From assembly GCF_002843315.1 (NCBI RefSeq), contig NZ_MVDD01000008.1, positions 1-64,000 of the forward strand: a stretch of 64,000 bases of DNA, given 5' to 3'. Position numbers and translations under genes: made by a program. The stretch's first letter is position 1. Every line of letters begins with the position of its first letter. Below the pieces are notes generated by a model. It searched no databases and was not told the origin of the DNA. It was given only the letters and a program-made list of their open reading frames with translations. This document shows, in pieces, positions 36,372 through 45,014 of this stretch. Source of the DNA: Labilibaculum filiforme (GTDB lineage: Bacteria; Bacteroidota; Bacteroidia; Bacteroidales; Marinifilaceae).

Positions 36372-36620
36372 GCTTCAAAGAGGCTGGCTTTATTGTAACA
36401 TTCAAAGATTACATGTGGAATTTATATTATTTATGGTCAAGCTAATCGTTTTAGCCTTACTAAGATGCTTAGGGATAAGAAATGGTTTAGGTATAGTTTA
36501 GTTGGAGAAGTTGGGAAAGGCTTTCTAAACAATGAATTTGTTATCCTTTTTATTTTACGGTGAAGTAGTTTGTAAAGTATAGGTGGTGTATAAAGAAATT
36601 TTGTATCTGAAAATAAATAG

Positions 36621-36656
36621 AAATGGCTGTATCCAATAAGGAAACAGCCATTTTTT
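36621..36656. terminator. Terminator at the end of the endonuclease gene
   Basis: AAATGGCTGT (36621-36630) pairs with ACAGCCATTT (36644-36653), followed by Ts on the plus strand and a T-rich tract on the minus strand. It lies 19-54 bp past the endonuclease stop. The rest of 36372-36620 holds no gene. Confidence 0.75.
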
Positions 36657-36674
36657 ATAAGTTTACATGAAGTT

Positions 36675-38420
36675 TTAGCGCTTCATTAATTTCTTTGTCA
36701 TACGACTTCCGTCTGTTGAAATAAAGGTCACAAAATACATCCCTTTAGGTAATTTGCTAATAGAGATTCTTGTGTCTGGTGATTTTATTTCCATGATATT
36801 TCGTCCCGTTAAGTTGGAGATATACATTGATTCCACCTTCTTCATATTTGTCAAGCGAATTTCATTAACCGCAGGATTAGGATAAAACGAAGGGGCTTCA
36901 TCAGTAAGTAAATCATCAACTCCAGTTGGAATTTCAGTAGTGAAAGACCATTTTGTATCTGAGCTAATGCCTGCAAAAGCGATTCCTTTTGTGCTTAGGA
37001 ATGCATTATTATCAATCCGAACGTAATATTCAGTACCAGTATCCAAATCGTTCTGCAAATCAACACTAATCTGCATGCCGTTATAGGTTATTCTAGCATC
37101 CGAAGCTGGTATTTCTTCCGTTGTTGAACCATTGGTTTTAACGTAAATTTTTCCATCTCCAGCTTGTACATCTTTATTAAATGTAATAGTTAGGTCTGTT
37201 TCTACAGGAATATTTTCACTATCATCTGCTGGTGTAAATGCTGTAATTGTTGGAGCTGTGTACGTTGCAGTAAAGTTCCAGATGGTTTTATCGGAAATTC
37301 CATCGAAAGAATTCGATGAGGCATCGGTGATTACTCCGTTATCAATAGTAATATAATATTTAACTCCTTCTTCAAGCTTAGCTTCTGGATTGACAAGGAG
37401 TTGGTTGCTTGAGAAAGCTAGTCTGGCACTTGGTATGGTATGTGTTTCGAAAGTGCTATCATCGTTATATCGTTTAATAACTACATTACCTGTTCCTTCT
37501 TTAACTTCTTCATTAAATTTGATAATCAGATTTGGGGTTAATGAAACTCCTGTAGCATTGTTGGCAGGAGATAGCTCTGTGATTGCAGGGCTCTGAGTAT
37601 CCACTACTGTTGTCCAAATTTCGTCCGCCCATTCTGGATAATCAATAAAAGGATTTCTGTTGCCTTGAATTGTATATACTTTTTCGTTTCTTGCCTTTTC
37701 GGCATCGTCAACCGGATCTTGTTGATTCCAGACTAATAAGGTGGATAGTTTTCCAAAGTATGGAGCCGAATAGTTAACCATGCTATAATCCATATCATTG
37801 GTCATTTCTAAATCAGGATCCCCATTTTCATCTTCGTAACACACGGCCATGTATAATATCATTCGGGCAATATCCCCTTTTACAGCATCTCGCGGTTCCC
37901 AGGAGTCTGCGTCTGTAAAACATTCGGTAGCTTCGGAATGTGCAGTTCCTCCATCATCAAAAAATTTATTACTTCGGTCGGTATTTACACTTCTATCGCA
38001 TGCTCTAAGGTGATGGATATCAGTTCCTGCGCCACGTTCCGTTCCAAAATCACCATGCGATTTAGCCCATATGTGTTCTCTGTTCCAGGAATCATCATCA
38101 CCACTACCATCATCTTGATGTGTTTTAAGCTCACTTCTTCCAGTGTAAATTAGAAGTACGTTATTGGTATTGTTTGGATCTTCGTCGGTAATCTTAAGAG
38201 CTTCCCAAACATTATATTCGTCGCCGGCTTCCTTATTTGTGTAAGGTAGTTCTGTATGGTTTCGAATAATAGTGTGAAGAGCAGTTTTCAATTCACCTCC
38301 GGTTTTACCGGTAGCATTTTGGTAGTAATCCTCAATAGAAACTTGACCTGTTGCAGTAATTGCAAAGGCTACTAAAATTGTGAGGATAAATAGTAATTTT
38401 AAGTGTAGAGTTTTTATCAT
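36675..38420 (-). CDS. Secreted endonuclease I with Ig-like domains and T9SS sorting signal
   Basis: 581 residues. Signal peptide 1-25; an endonuclease I (EndA/NucM) domain at about 28-260 with the nuclease core motif SWNREHIWAKSHGDFG (about 112-127) and CYEDENGDPDLE; two Ig-like Big_5 domains at about 275-385 (TELSPANNATGVSLTP) and 390-500 (TAFTPADDSENIPV); and a type A T9SS C-terminal domain (about 510-581: PSFYPNPAVNEI, LPKGMYFVTFIS, MTKKLMKR). It should be exported by the type IX system and cut extracellular DNA or RNA. It converges on the receptor-lipoprotein operon. Confidence 0.95.
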   Translation of the reverse strand: MIKTLHLKLLFILTILVAFAITATGQVSIEDYYQNATGKTGGELKTALHTIIRNHTELPYTNKEAGDEYNVWEALKITDEDPNNTNNVLLIYTGRSELKTHQDDGSGDDDSWNREHIWAKSHGDFGTERGAGTDIHHLRACDRSVNTDRSNKFFDDGGTAHSEATECFTDADSWEPRDAVKGDIARMILYMAVCYEDENGDPDLEMTNDMDYSMVNYSAPYFGKLSTLLVWNQQDPVDDAEKARNEKVYTIQGNRNPFIDYPEWADEIWTTVVDTQSPAITELSPANNATGVSLTPNLIIKFNEEVKEGTGNVVIKRYNDDSTFETHTIPSARLAFSSNQLLVNPEAKLEEGVKYYITIDNGVITDASSNSFDGISDKTIWNFTATYTAPTITAFTPADDSENIPVETDLTITFNKDVQAGDGKIYVKTNGSTTEEIPASDARITYNGMQISVDLQNDLDTGTEYYVRIDNNAFLSTKGIAFAGISSDTKWSFTTEIPTGVDDLLTDEAPSFYPNPAVNEIRLTNMKKVESMYISNLTGRNIMEIKSPDTRISISKLPKGMYFVTFISTDGSRMTKKLMKR

Positions 38421-38598
38421 ATAATATGCCTTAACATGTTATTTATTGGGTTGAGTAGCATAGTAATGGTTGAGTCGTTAATATAATACGAATAAATTGC
38501 TAAAAAGTGACCTTTTTGTTAATTTATTTTGCCCGAAATTATGAAATATAATGTAAAACACCTTATCATTTGATTTTATTTTGATAAAAAACAAAAAA

Positions 38599-38620
38599 AA
38601 ATCTCACCGAAGTGAGATTT
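38599..38620 (-). terminator. Terminator of the POT-like transporter gene
   Basis: AAATCTCAC (38599-38607) pairs perfectly with GTGAGATTT (38612-38620) around CGAA, within A- and T-runs on both sides. Confidence 0.75.
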
Positions 38621-38665
38621 AATTTTTTTTAATCTTATTGAAATAGATATTTTATTTTGATTGAA

Positions 38666-40105
38666 TTAAGCTCTTACTTTTTTGTTTAGTAAAAGTTTGT
38701 CATAAAAATAAAGTGCAACAACAGCAAACAGTCCAATAGCTAAAATTACATACCATATTTTCGATGGATTGTAGGAAGTCCAAAGATAGTTTGTTAATTC
38801 CATTGGATTCATATTCATAGCTTGTGCTGCTTGGTTAAAGTATTCGTTTTGGGATAGGTTCTCCGATATTTCGATTCCTCTTTTGGCTACTTCTTGTTTT
38901 ACGAAAGTTGTCTTATCAGACATATCCTGATAAACGTTACCTGAAATGATTCCGGCAAAAATGTTTCCAAGAAATACAGGGATGAAGGAATATCCCATGT
39001 ACAGTGCTTTTTTGTCGGCAGGAGCAATTCTTCCTATGTATTCAGTAATTTTTGGTGAGCCTGCCATTTCTCCAATTGCAAAAATGTAAATTGCTGCGAA
39101 TGTAAAAAGTACATTTTGTGTAAAAAGAGTAAGCGACATTCCAATAGCACAAACCAAAAAACCTGTCATCATGGTTTTTAGTGGTTGCCATTTCATGACA
39201 ATGGTTGAAACTATAATTTGGAAGATGATGATGAATAGGGCATCGAAATTGGTAATGAATTCTGCTTCCATTTGTCCATTATTCGTGCCGTAATTTTCAC
39301 TAAAGAATGGAATTGTATTGTGAAAGAAATTAAAAACAACTGATGTATCGACCCATTGAGCAATAAAAACTGGAAGGGTGAAAAATAGTTGATTGTACAT
39401 GGTCCAGAAACCGGCAATGATAAGTAAAAATAGCATAAACTTAAAGTCGACAATAACTAATGCGATATTTTTAAATACATTTTGAATCGAAGTGCGTAGT
39501 GTATCGTTATTTGGTTTTCTATCGGGTTCTTTGTAGAAAAGAAGTAGGATAAAATTAAGAGATACAATAGCTGCAGATATATAAAAAACTAAGTTGTAGG
39601 ATGAATTTTTGAAGATTAGAGTTACCATAGGACCAAAGAATGCACCTATATTTACCATCATGTAAAAAATACCAAAACCGATCGATGCTGTTTCATCGGT
39701 TGTCGTTTTAGCAATAGTTGCTGATATAACTGGTTTAAAAAGAGCTGCTCCTAAGGCTAAATAAAGATACATGATAAACACCCCTGTGAATGTGTCGAAT
39801 AGTGGTAGGAGTATAAATGCGGAGGCATAGATAATAAATGCAATAAAAAGTACTTTTTTGTATCCGTATTTATCAGCAATCGATCCGGTAATAACGGGCA
39901 GAAAATAAAGGATTCCTGTGCCAAATCCCATCAACATACCTTTTTGTGCTTGAGTAAATTCAAGACCGCCAACATCGGATGATCCGGTAAGATAGTTGGC
40001 AAATAGCATGAAAAAGCCATACCAAGCCCAACGTTCGAAAAGCTCTATAGTATTTGCTACCCAAAAGGTTTTTGGGAATTTTTTAAAGACACTTACAATG
40101 CTCAT
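38666..40105 (-). CDS. MFS transporter, POT/peptide transporter-like
   Basis: 479 residues with about 12-14 TM helices. The first helix carries ELFERWAWYGFFMLFANYL, like the FERxxYYG signature of proton-dependent oligopeptide transporters; MLMGFGTGILYFLPVITGSIADKYGYKK follows in the form expected of the MFS loop 2-3 motif. An extra polar loop of about 40 residues sits near 395-440. It probably imports di- or tripeptides with H+, which would fit the secreted peptidases in this genome, but the substrate is inferred. It lies 37 bp beyond the PAP2 gene in the opposite sense of reading order, so the two may be co-transcribed. Confidence 0.8.
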   Translation of the reverse strand: MSIVSVFKKFPKTFWVANTIELFERWAWYGFFMLFANYLTGSSDVGGLEFTQAQKGMLMGFGTGILYFLPVITGSIADKYGYKKVLFIAFIIYASAFILLPLFDTFTGVFIMYLYLALGAALFKPVISATIAKTTTDETASIGFGIFYMMVNIGAFFGPMVTLIFKNSSYNLVFYISAAIVSLNFILLLFYKEPDRKPNNDTLRTSIQNVFKNIALVIVDFKFMLFLLIIAGFWTMYNQLFFTLPVFIAQWVDTSVVFNFFHNTIPFFSENYGTNNGQMEAEFITNFDALFIIIFQIIVSTIVMKWQPLKTMMTGFLVCAIGMSLTLFTQNVLFTFAAIYIFAIGEMAGSPKITEYIGRIAPADKKALYMGYSFIPVFLGNIFAGIISGNVYQDMSDKTTFVKQEVAKRGIEISENLSQNEYFNQAAQAMNMNPMELTNYLWTSYNPSKIWYVILAIGLFAVVALYFYDKLLLNKKVRA

Positions 40106-40142
40106 GTTTTATGGTTTTTGGTTGAATTATTTTGGTTAATCT

Positions 40143-40886
40143 TTAGAATTTTATTACGATGCCATTTCCATCAAATAGAACTTTTTGATTTTTTCTTTTG
40201 TGAAAATAAAGACCTGCAAAATAGCCAATTCCTGCTCCTAAAGCAACATCTGAAAACCAATGTCGGTTTCGGTACATGCGGGCAAAGCTTACCGATGCTG
40301 GAATAACATAGATCCATTTGCTGTATTCTTCGGCAAAAGGAGTGAATACTGCCCAAGATACAAAAGCATGGCCCGAAGGAAAAGATTTTGTTTCGTTATT
40401 TGTTCCTCCAAACGCATCAAAGTGCATGTTTCCTCGATTTAAGGATGGTCGGGACCTGCCAGCAACTATTTTAATTCCCTCGGTTAGGATTGCTGCACTT
40501 ACAAGAGCTTTTCCCGAGTTAAGGGCAGTTGTTGATAGTCTTTCATCCTTAATTGCCGTGCCAATTAGCCAAGTTGCGATTGTAGCAGGTGCAATGTATT
40601 TTTTCTCTCCAAATTCATTAAAAATATTGGTATAGGAATCGAAAAAGGAATTTTGATTCGATTTTAATTGTCTGTTCGACCATTCGTCCAATAAAAAGGA
40701 GGTGCCTAATATGCCTCCAAATACCAATAGGTTTTCGGTATTAAAAACTTGTTTGCCCAATCCAGGATTTAATCGTGTTGGTTGGAATATGACTGTGGTG
40801 TCCATTTTAACTTGAGCATATCCACGAATGGGTACATTCATAAATAGAATCAAACAAAGAAATAATGGTAATGAGTAGTGTTTCAA
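40143..40886 (-). CDS. PAP2 family phosphatase with signal peptide
   Basis: 247 residues. Signal peptide 1-24 (ending GYAQ). The three phosphatase motifs are present: KIVAGRSRPSLNRG near 137-150 (KxxxxxxRP), FPSGHAFVSWA near 167-177 (PSGH), and RNRHWFSDVALGAGIG near 209-224 (SRxxxxxHxxxD-like). A few hydrophobic segments accompany them. Exported PAP2 proteins remove phosphates from lipid A, isoprenyl diphosphates or phospholipids; which one is not clear. It is 37 bp upstream of the POT-like gene on the same strand. Confidence 0.9.
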   Translation of the reverse strand: MKHYSLPLFLCLILFMNVPIRGYAQVKMDTTVIFQPTRLNPGLGKQVFNTENLLVFGGILGTSFLLDEWSNRQLKSNQNSFFDSYTNIFNEFGEKKYIAPATIATWLIGTAIKDERLSTTALNSGKALVSAAILTEGIKIVAGRSRPSLNRGNMHFDAFGGTNNETKSFPSGHAFVSWAVFTPFAEEYSKWIYVIPASVSFARMYRNRHWFSDVALGAGIGYFAGLYFHKRKNQKVLFDGNGIVIKF

Positions 40887-40950
40887 GTTGTAGATTTTTT
40901 CGAATCTAACAAAAATAGAAGAAAATTTTGGATCGGTACACTTAAAAAAG

Positions 40951-40979
40951 AAAAAGCCACCCGTAATGGATGGCTTTTT
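40951..40979 (-). terminator. Terminator of the tRNA-Asn cluster
   Basis: AAAAAGCCACCC (40951-40962) pairs with GGATGGCTTTTT (40968-40979) with one wobble, and on the minus strand the stem is followed by TTTTTCTTTTTT. It lies directly after the 3' end of the last tRNA copy. Confidence 0.8.
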
Positions 40980-40980
40980 G

Positions 40981-41054
40981 CTCCCTCTCTAGGACTTGAA
41001 CCTAGGACCCTCTGATTAACAGTCAGATGCTCTAACCAACTGAGCTAAGAAGGA
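40981..41054 (-). tRNA. tRNA-Asn (GTT), copy 3 in transcription order
   Basis: 74 nt on the minus strand. The acceptor stem TCCTTCT pairs with AGAGGGA, the discriminator is G, and no CCA is encoded. The anticodon loop CTGTTAA has GTT (41018-41020 on the plus strand read as AAC). T-loop GGTTCAAGTCC is present. Sequence identical to the two copies upstream. Confidence 0.95.
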
Positions 41055-41098
41055 ATACTCTGCTAAAATTGTTTTAAAAGCATTTAGCTTGCTTTTTG

Positions 41099-41172
41099 CT
41101 CCCTCTCTAGGACTTGAACCTAGGACCCTCTGATTAACAGTCAGATGCTCTAACCAACTGAGCTAAGAAGGA
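41099..41172 (-). tRNA. tRNA-Asn (GTT), copy 2
   Basis: Identical in sequence to the copies at 40981 and 41219, on the minus strand. The spacer to the next copy (41055-41098) is 44 nt and nearly the same as the other spacer (41173-41218). Confidence 0.95.
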
Positions 41173-41218
41173 ATATTCTGCTAAATTATTTTAAAAGCAC
41201 TCAGCTTGCTTTTTTTTG

Positions 41219-41292
41219 CTCCCTCTCTAGGACTTGAACCTAGGACCCTCTGATTAACAGTCAGATGCTCTAACCAACTGAGCTAAGAAGGA
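41219..41292 (-). tRNA. tRNA-Asn (GTT), copy 1 (promoter-proximal)
   Basis: Identical 74-nt tRNA. As the first of the three in transcription order it should be nearest the promoter, which must lie right of 41292. Confidence 0.95.
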
Positions 41293-41664
41293 GTATAACT
41301 CCGAAATTTTCTTCTGAGTTGTACGATTGACGTACATTCTAGAGGAAAATTGCGATGCAAAACTAATAGGATTTGTTCAATAATACAACATCTACAAGGA
41401 TATTTTTTCAAAAAAATGTTTTTTTAAAGTTCTATTTGACTTCTAAATATCTGCCAGTAATGGCTATATGATTGTTTTTCAATGCATGAGTTTTATTGCA
41501 TGAGTTGCTGGGAAAAGAAAATTTTTTGTTCTAAAATTTAATTTCATAGTCAGATGTGACAAAAAAACAGTTTTCGAAAAACACAGAAGCGAAATTTTAT
41601 TGTAATTTTGGCTAGTATTTGTTCATAATCACAAACAACTAAAACATATAAACAACAAACACTC
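41293..41664. other. Gene-free region between tRNA-Asn cluster and kbl
   Basis: Carries the tRNA promoter (minus) and the kbl promoter (plus; -7 element at 41603-41610). Nothing else supported. Confidence 0.5.
41603..41610 (+). promoter_or_regulatory. -7 element TAATTTTG of kbl
   Basis: Exact TAnnTTTG on the plus strand, 54 bp before the kbl start. A TTTTCG word lies 26 bp upstream, farther than the usual TTTG box. Confidence 0.5.
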
Positions 41665-42855
41665 ATGTACGGAAAATTCAAAGATTATTTGGCAGAGGAA
41701 ATTCAAGCCATAAAAGACGCAGGCTTGTATAAAAACGAAAGAGTTATAACAACTCCTCAAGGTGCAGAAATAAAAGTTAATACTGGAAAAACAGTATTGA
41801 ATTTTTGTGCGAATAACTATTTAGGTTTATCAGCCAATCCTCGGGTTATGGAGGGAGCTTCCAAAGCATTGAAGTCTCACGGATATGGAATGTCGTCTGT
41901 TCGTTTTATTTGCGGTACAACCGATATTCATAAAGAATTAGAAGAAAAGATTGCTACTTTCTTTGGAACCGAAGATACTATCTTGTACGCAGCAGCATTC
42001 GACGCCAATGGTGGTGTTTTCGAGCCTTTATTTGATAAGGATGATGCGATTATTTCGGATGAGTTGAATCATGCATCAATTATTGATGGTGTTCGCTTGT
42101 GTAAAGCGGCTAGATACCGTTATAAGCATGCTGATATGAACGATTTAGAGGCTCAGTTAAAAATTTCTCAAGCGCAACGCTTCCGTATCATTGTAACTGA
42201 TGGTGTTTTTTCCATGGATGGTGATATTGCAAAATTGAACGAAATTTGCGATTTGGCAGATAAGTACAATGCGTTGGTGATGGTGGATGATAGTCACGCT
42301 TCCGGTTTTATTGGAGATACTGGTAGAGGAACTCATGAATACCATAACTGTATGGACCGTGTGGATATTATCACAAGTACATTAGGAAAAGCATTGGGAG
42401 GTGCTTTAGGTGGATTTACAACTGGTAAGGCGGAGGTAATAGAGATGTTACGTCAAAGATCTCGTCCTTATTTATTCTCGAACTCACTTTCTCCGGTAAT
42501 TGTAGGTGCTTCTTTGGCAGTTTTCGAAATGTTAACCGAATCTACTGAACTACGCGATAAGGTAATTTCAAATTCAAAATATTTCAGAGAAAGATTATTG
42601 GCTGCAGGTTTTGATGTGAAACCTTCCGAGTCGGCAATTAATGCATTGATGTTGTACGATGCGGTATTATCACAACAATTCGCTGCTAAGTTGTTGGAAG
42701 AAGGTATTTATGTGATTGGATTTTATTATCCGGTTGTGGCCAAAGGACAAGCAAGAATAAGAATCCAACTATCTGCGGCTCATACAAAAGAGCATTTGGA
42801 TAAGGCTTTGGCTGCTTTTATTAAAGTTGGAAAAGAATTAAAAGTAATTGAGTAA
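41665..42855 (+). CDS. kbl: Glycine C-acetyltransferase (2-amino-3-ketobutyrate CoA ligase)
   Basis: 396 residues, a PLP enzyme of the alpha-oxoamine synthase family. The PLP lysine is K242 in [25 protein letters not shown] near 208-222 and [14 protein letters not shown] near 49-62 are family motifs. It turns 2-amino-3-ketobutyrate and CoA into glycine and acetyl-CoA in threonine breakdown. The close relatives KbL, serine palmitoyltransferase and BioF share the fold, but the N-terminal sequence ([17 protein letters not shown]) and length match KBL. No threonine dehydrogenase gene is adjacent. Confidence 0.93.
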   Translation: MYGKFKDYLAEEIQAIKDAGLYKNERVITTPQGAEIKVNTGKTVLNFCANNYLGLSANPRVMEGASKALKSHGYGMSSVRFICGTTDIHKELEEKIATFFGTEDTILYAAAFDANGGVFEPLFDKDDAIISDELNHASIIDGVRLCKAARYRYKHADMNDLEAQLKISQAQRFRIIVTDGVFSMDGDIAKLNEICDLADKYNALVMVDDSHASGFIGDTGRGTHEYHNCMDRVDIITSTLGKALGGALGGFTTGKAEVIEMLRQRSRPYLFSNSLSPVIVGASLAVFEMLTESTELRDKVISNSKYFRERLLAAGFDVKPSESAINALMLYDAVLSQQFAAKLLEEGIYVIGFYYPVVAKGQARIRIQLSAAHTKEHLDKALAAFIKVGKELKVIE

Positions 42856-42878
42856 ATTCTAGCTAAGATATAGGGAAG

Positions 42879-42906
42879 TGGGAATCAATTTGGTTCCCAT
42901 TTTTTT
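42879..42906 (+). terminator. Terminator of kbl
   Basis: TGGGAATCA (42879-42887) pairs with TGGTTCCCA (42891-42899) including one wobble, followed by a seven-T run. Confidence 0.8.
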
Positions 42907-42942
42907 GTATTTTAGTGGTTTGGAATATTAAACGTAGTATCG

Positions 42943-43602
42943 ATGAGATTTAAATCTATTGTATTTTTTTTGTTGGCAAACTGTATTGTTTTTGTTGGGA
43001 AAGCTCAGTATTATAAGGATAAAGAAGTTTTAGCAGGTGCTTCAGTCGGATATCAGTATCCTATGGGTGATTTTGGAGATCAGGCTAAAGGAGGACCAGT
43101 TTTCAGATTAACAGGACAGATGATGCTGAATAAAAAATTAGGTGTGGGTGCTGAAATCGCCTATAGCTTATTAGGACAGAATGATTTTTGGAATGGTAGT
43201 CATTTGGGAAAATACGATGTAAACTACGATATTGCTTCGGTTCAAGTAAAAGGTTCTTACTACTTTGATAGTTGGGATCGTGAATTTCGGCCTTATGCTT
43301 CTTTAGCTTTTGGTTATTTTCATTACCAAAACAGCATTAAATTTATTTCAACCTCAGGGGGGAGCATCAATCAAAAACGAACTGTAAAGGAGAACAAAGT
43401 TGGATTGACTCCAATTGTTGGCTTTTTATATCATTTATCAAGTACTTGGAGTTTCGATATGAATTTGCGGTATACTTACATTCCCGATTTTCCCGAATCT
43501 GTTTCCGCTACGGATGAGTACGGAGAAACTTATCCGTATTATTTAGGATTTAAGAACATCACTCTTCCCGAATTGTCCATCGGATTATTTTATCGGTTTT
43601 AA
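42943..43602 (+). CDS. Outer-membrane beta-barrel protein
   Basis: 219 residues with a signal peptide (residues 1-21, ending GKA-Q). The mature part has beta-barrel strands of the OMP_b-brl/OmpW-like type (VLAGASVGYQYPMGDFG, VGAEIAYSLLG, FRPYASLAFGYFHYQ, SFDMNLRYTYI) and ends LSIGLFYRF with a terminal Phe. Function unknown. It converges on the deoxynucleoside kinase gene, with a four-base overlap of the stop codons (43599-43602). Confidence 0.8.
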   Translation: MRFKSIVFFLLANCIVFVGKAQYYKDKEVLAGASVGYQYPMGDFGDQAKGGPVFRLTGQMMLNKKLGVGAEIAYSLLGQNDFWNGSHLGKYDVNYDIASVQVKGSYYFDSWDREFRPYASLAFGYFHYQNSIKFISTSGGSINQKRTVKENKVGLTPIVGFLYHLSSTWSFDMNLRYTYIPDFPESVSATDEYGETYPYYLGFKNITLPELSIGLFYRF

Positions 43603-44213
43603 AATAATCCGTGTATCTGAGCTTCCACCTTATCTACAATACTGTTTAAATCTTCCGGATTATCAAGAAAATCGATATTATCAGCATCTACAATAAGTAG
43701 TTTGCCACGATTGTAATTTTGAATCCAGTTTTCGTATCTGCTATTCAGGTTTTTTAAATAATCCAGACGAATAGTTTCTTCGTAATCGCGACCTCTTTTC
43801 TGAATCTGGTTCACCAAAGTTGGAACAGATGATCGTAAATAAATCAGTAAATCAGGAGCTTGAACCATTGATCCCATTAATTCGAAAAGGTTGTTGTAAT
43901 TTTTAAAATCGCGTTGCGACATTAAACCCATATCAAATAAGTTGGGTGCAAAAATCATCGCATCTTCATAAATAGTACGATCCTGAACTACATTTTTTCC
44001 AGCTTTACGAATTTCCATAATTTGGTTGAATCTACTTTTTAAAAAATAGATTTGAAGATTAAACGACCATCGTTTCATATCTTCATAAAAATCATTTAAG
44101 TATGGATTTTCGTCAACATCTTCGTAATGAGCTTCCCAGCCATATTGTTTTGCAAGCAGTTCGGTAAGGGTGGTTTTACCAGAGCCAATGTTTCCAGCTA
44201 TTGCGATATGCAT
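43599..44213 (-). CDS. Deoxynucleoside kinase (second of a tandem pair)
   Basis: 204 residues, dNK fold. P-loop GNIGSGKTT (7-15), YEDVDENPYLNDFY near 35-48, and the DRTIYEDA motif near 119-126. It phosphorylates deoxynucleosides in salvage. It is a paralogue of the gene 89 bp upstream with the same length, roughly 65-70% identical by eye. In some bacteria such tandem pairs form a heterodimer of deoxyadenosine and deoxyguanosine kinases; that is a possibility here, not shown. Confidence 0.92.
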   Translation of the reverse strand: MHIAIAGNIGSGKTTLTELLAKQYGWEAHYEDVDENPYLNDFYEDMKRWSFNLQIYFLKSRFNQIMEIRKAGKNVVQDRTIYEDAMIFAPNLFDMGLMSQRDFKNYNNLFELMGSMVQAPDLLIYLRSSVPTLVNQIQKRGRDYEETIRLDYLKNLNSRYENWIQNYNRGKLLIVDADNIDFLDNPEDLNSIVDKVEAQIHGLF

Positions 44214-44302
44214 AATTTGAAAGAATTATAAGTTTTGAATTATAAATTCGGAATTGGAATTATAAGCTAGGTAAACTAAACTTGACAATTCGCAGTTCAT
44301 TT

Positions 44303-44917
44303 TTAGAAGAGACCGTTTAGTTGTGCATCAATTTTGTTGATTACAGCACTTAAGTCTTTAGGATTTTTTAGAAAATTAATGTTATCCACATCAATAATCA
44401 GTAGTTTTCCATTTTTATATCCCGAGATCCATGCCTCATAACGTTCATTTAAACGTTTAAGGTAGTCTAAGCGGATGGTTTCTTCATAATCGCGACCTCG
44501 TTCCTGAATATGACTTACCAAAGTAGGAATGCTTGCGCGCAGGTAAATAAGTAAATCGGGCGGTTGAACTAATGAACTCATAATATTGAAAAGAGATAAG
44601 TAGTTATCAAAATCTCTCCGGGGCATTAAATTCATTGATTCCAAATTGGGAGCAAAGATGTAAGCGTCTTCGTAGATGGTTCTATCCTGAATGATGTCTT
44701 TTCCTGATTTCCGTAAGGATAAAACCTGATTGAAACGACTATTCAAAAAATGAATTTGTAGAGCGAAAGACCATCGTTTCATATCGTCGTAAAAATCATT
44801 TAAATATGGATTTTCATCAACATCCTCGAAATGAGCTTCCCATCCGTAGTGTTTGGCTAATAATCCTGCTAGTGTGGTTTTACCAGCTCCAATATTTCCC
44901 GCAACCGCAATGTGCAT
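44303..44917 (-). CDS. Deoxynucleoside kinase (first of a tandem pair)
   Basis: 204 residues. P-loop GNIGAGKTT (7-15), FEDVDENPYLNDFYDDMK, and DRTIYEDA. It differs from the downstream copy in a few patches (LSLRKSGKDI versus MEIRKAGKNV; SLVQPPDLLI versus SMVQAPDLLI), which are candidates for changed base preference. Transcribed first in the pair. Confidence 0.92.
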   Translation of the reverse strand: MHIAVAGNIGAGKTTLAGLLAKHYGWEAHFEDVDENPYLNDFYDDMKRWSFALQIHFLNSRFNQVLSLRKSGKDIIQDRTIYEDAYIFAPNLESMNLMPRRDFDNYLSLFNIMSSLVQPPDLLIYLRASIPTLVSHIQERGRDYEETIRLDYLKRLNERYEAWISGYKNGKLLIIDVDNINFLKNPKDLSAVINKIDAQLNGLF

Positions 44918-45014
44918 ATTTGTGTTTACTTTTTGTAAAAAGGCAACTAAAATTACGAATATTTTTCAGGAATTCAATTGAAAAAAACACCTGTAAATGG
45001 CAGCTTGTTTTTAA

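Larger units (their letters stand above)
40981..41292 (-). repeat. Tandem triplication of a tRNA-Asn gene with its spacer
   Basis: The unit (tRNA plus 44-46 nt spacer) is repeated with periods of 118 and 120 bp. The tRNA parts are identical and the spacers differ at a few positions only, so the triplication is recent or kept even by recombination. Confidence 0.9.
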
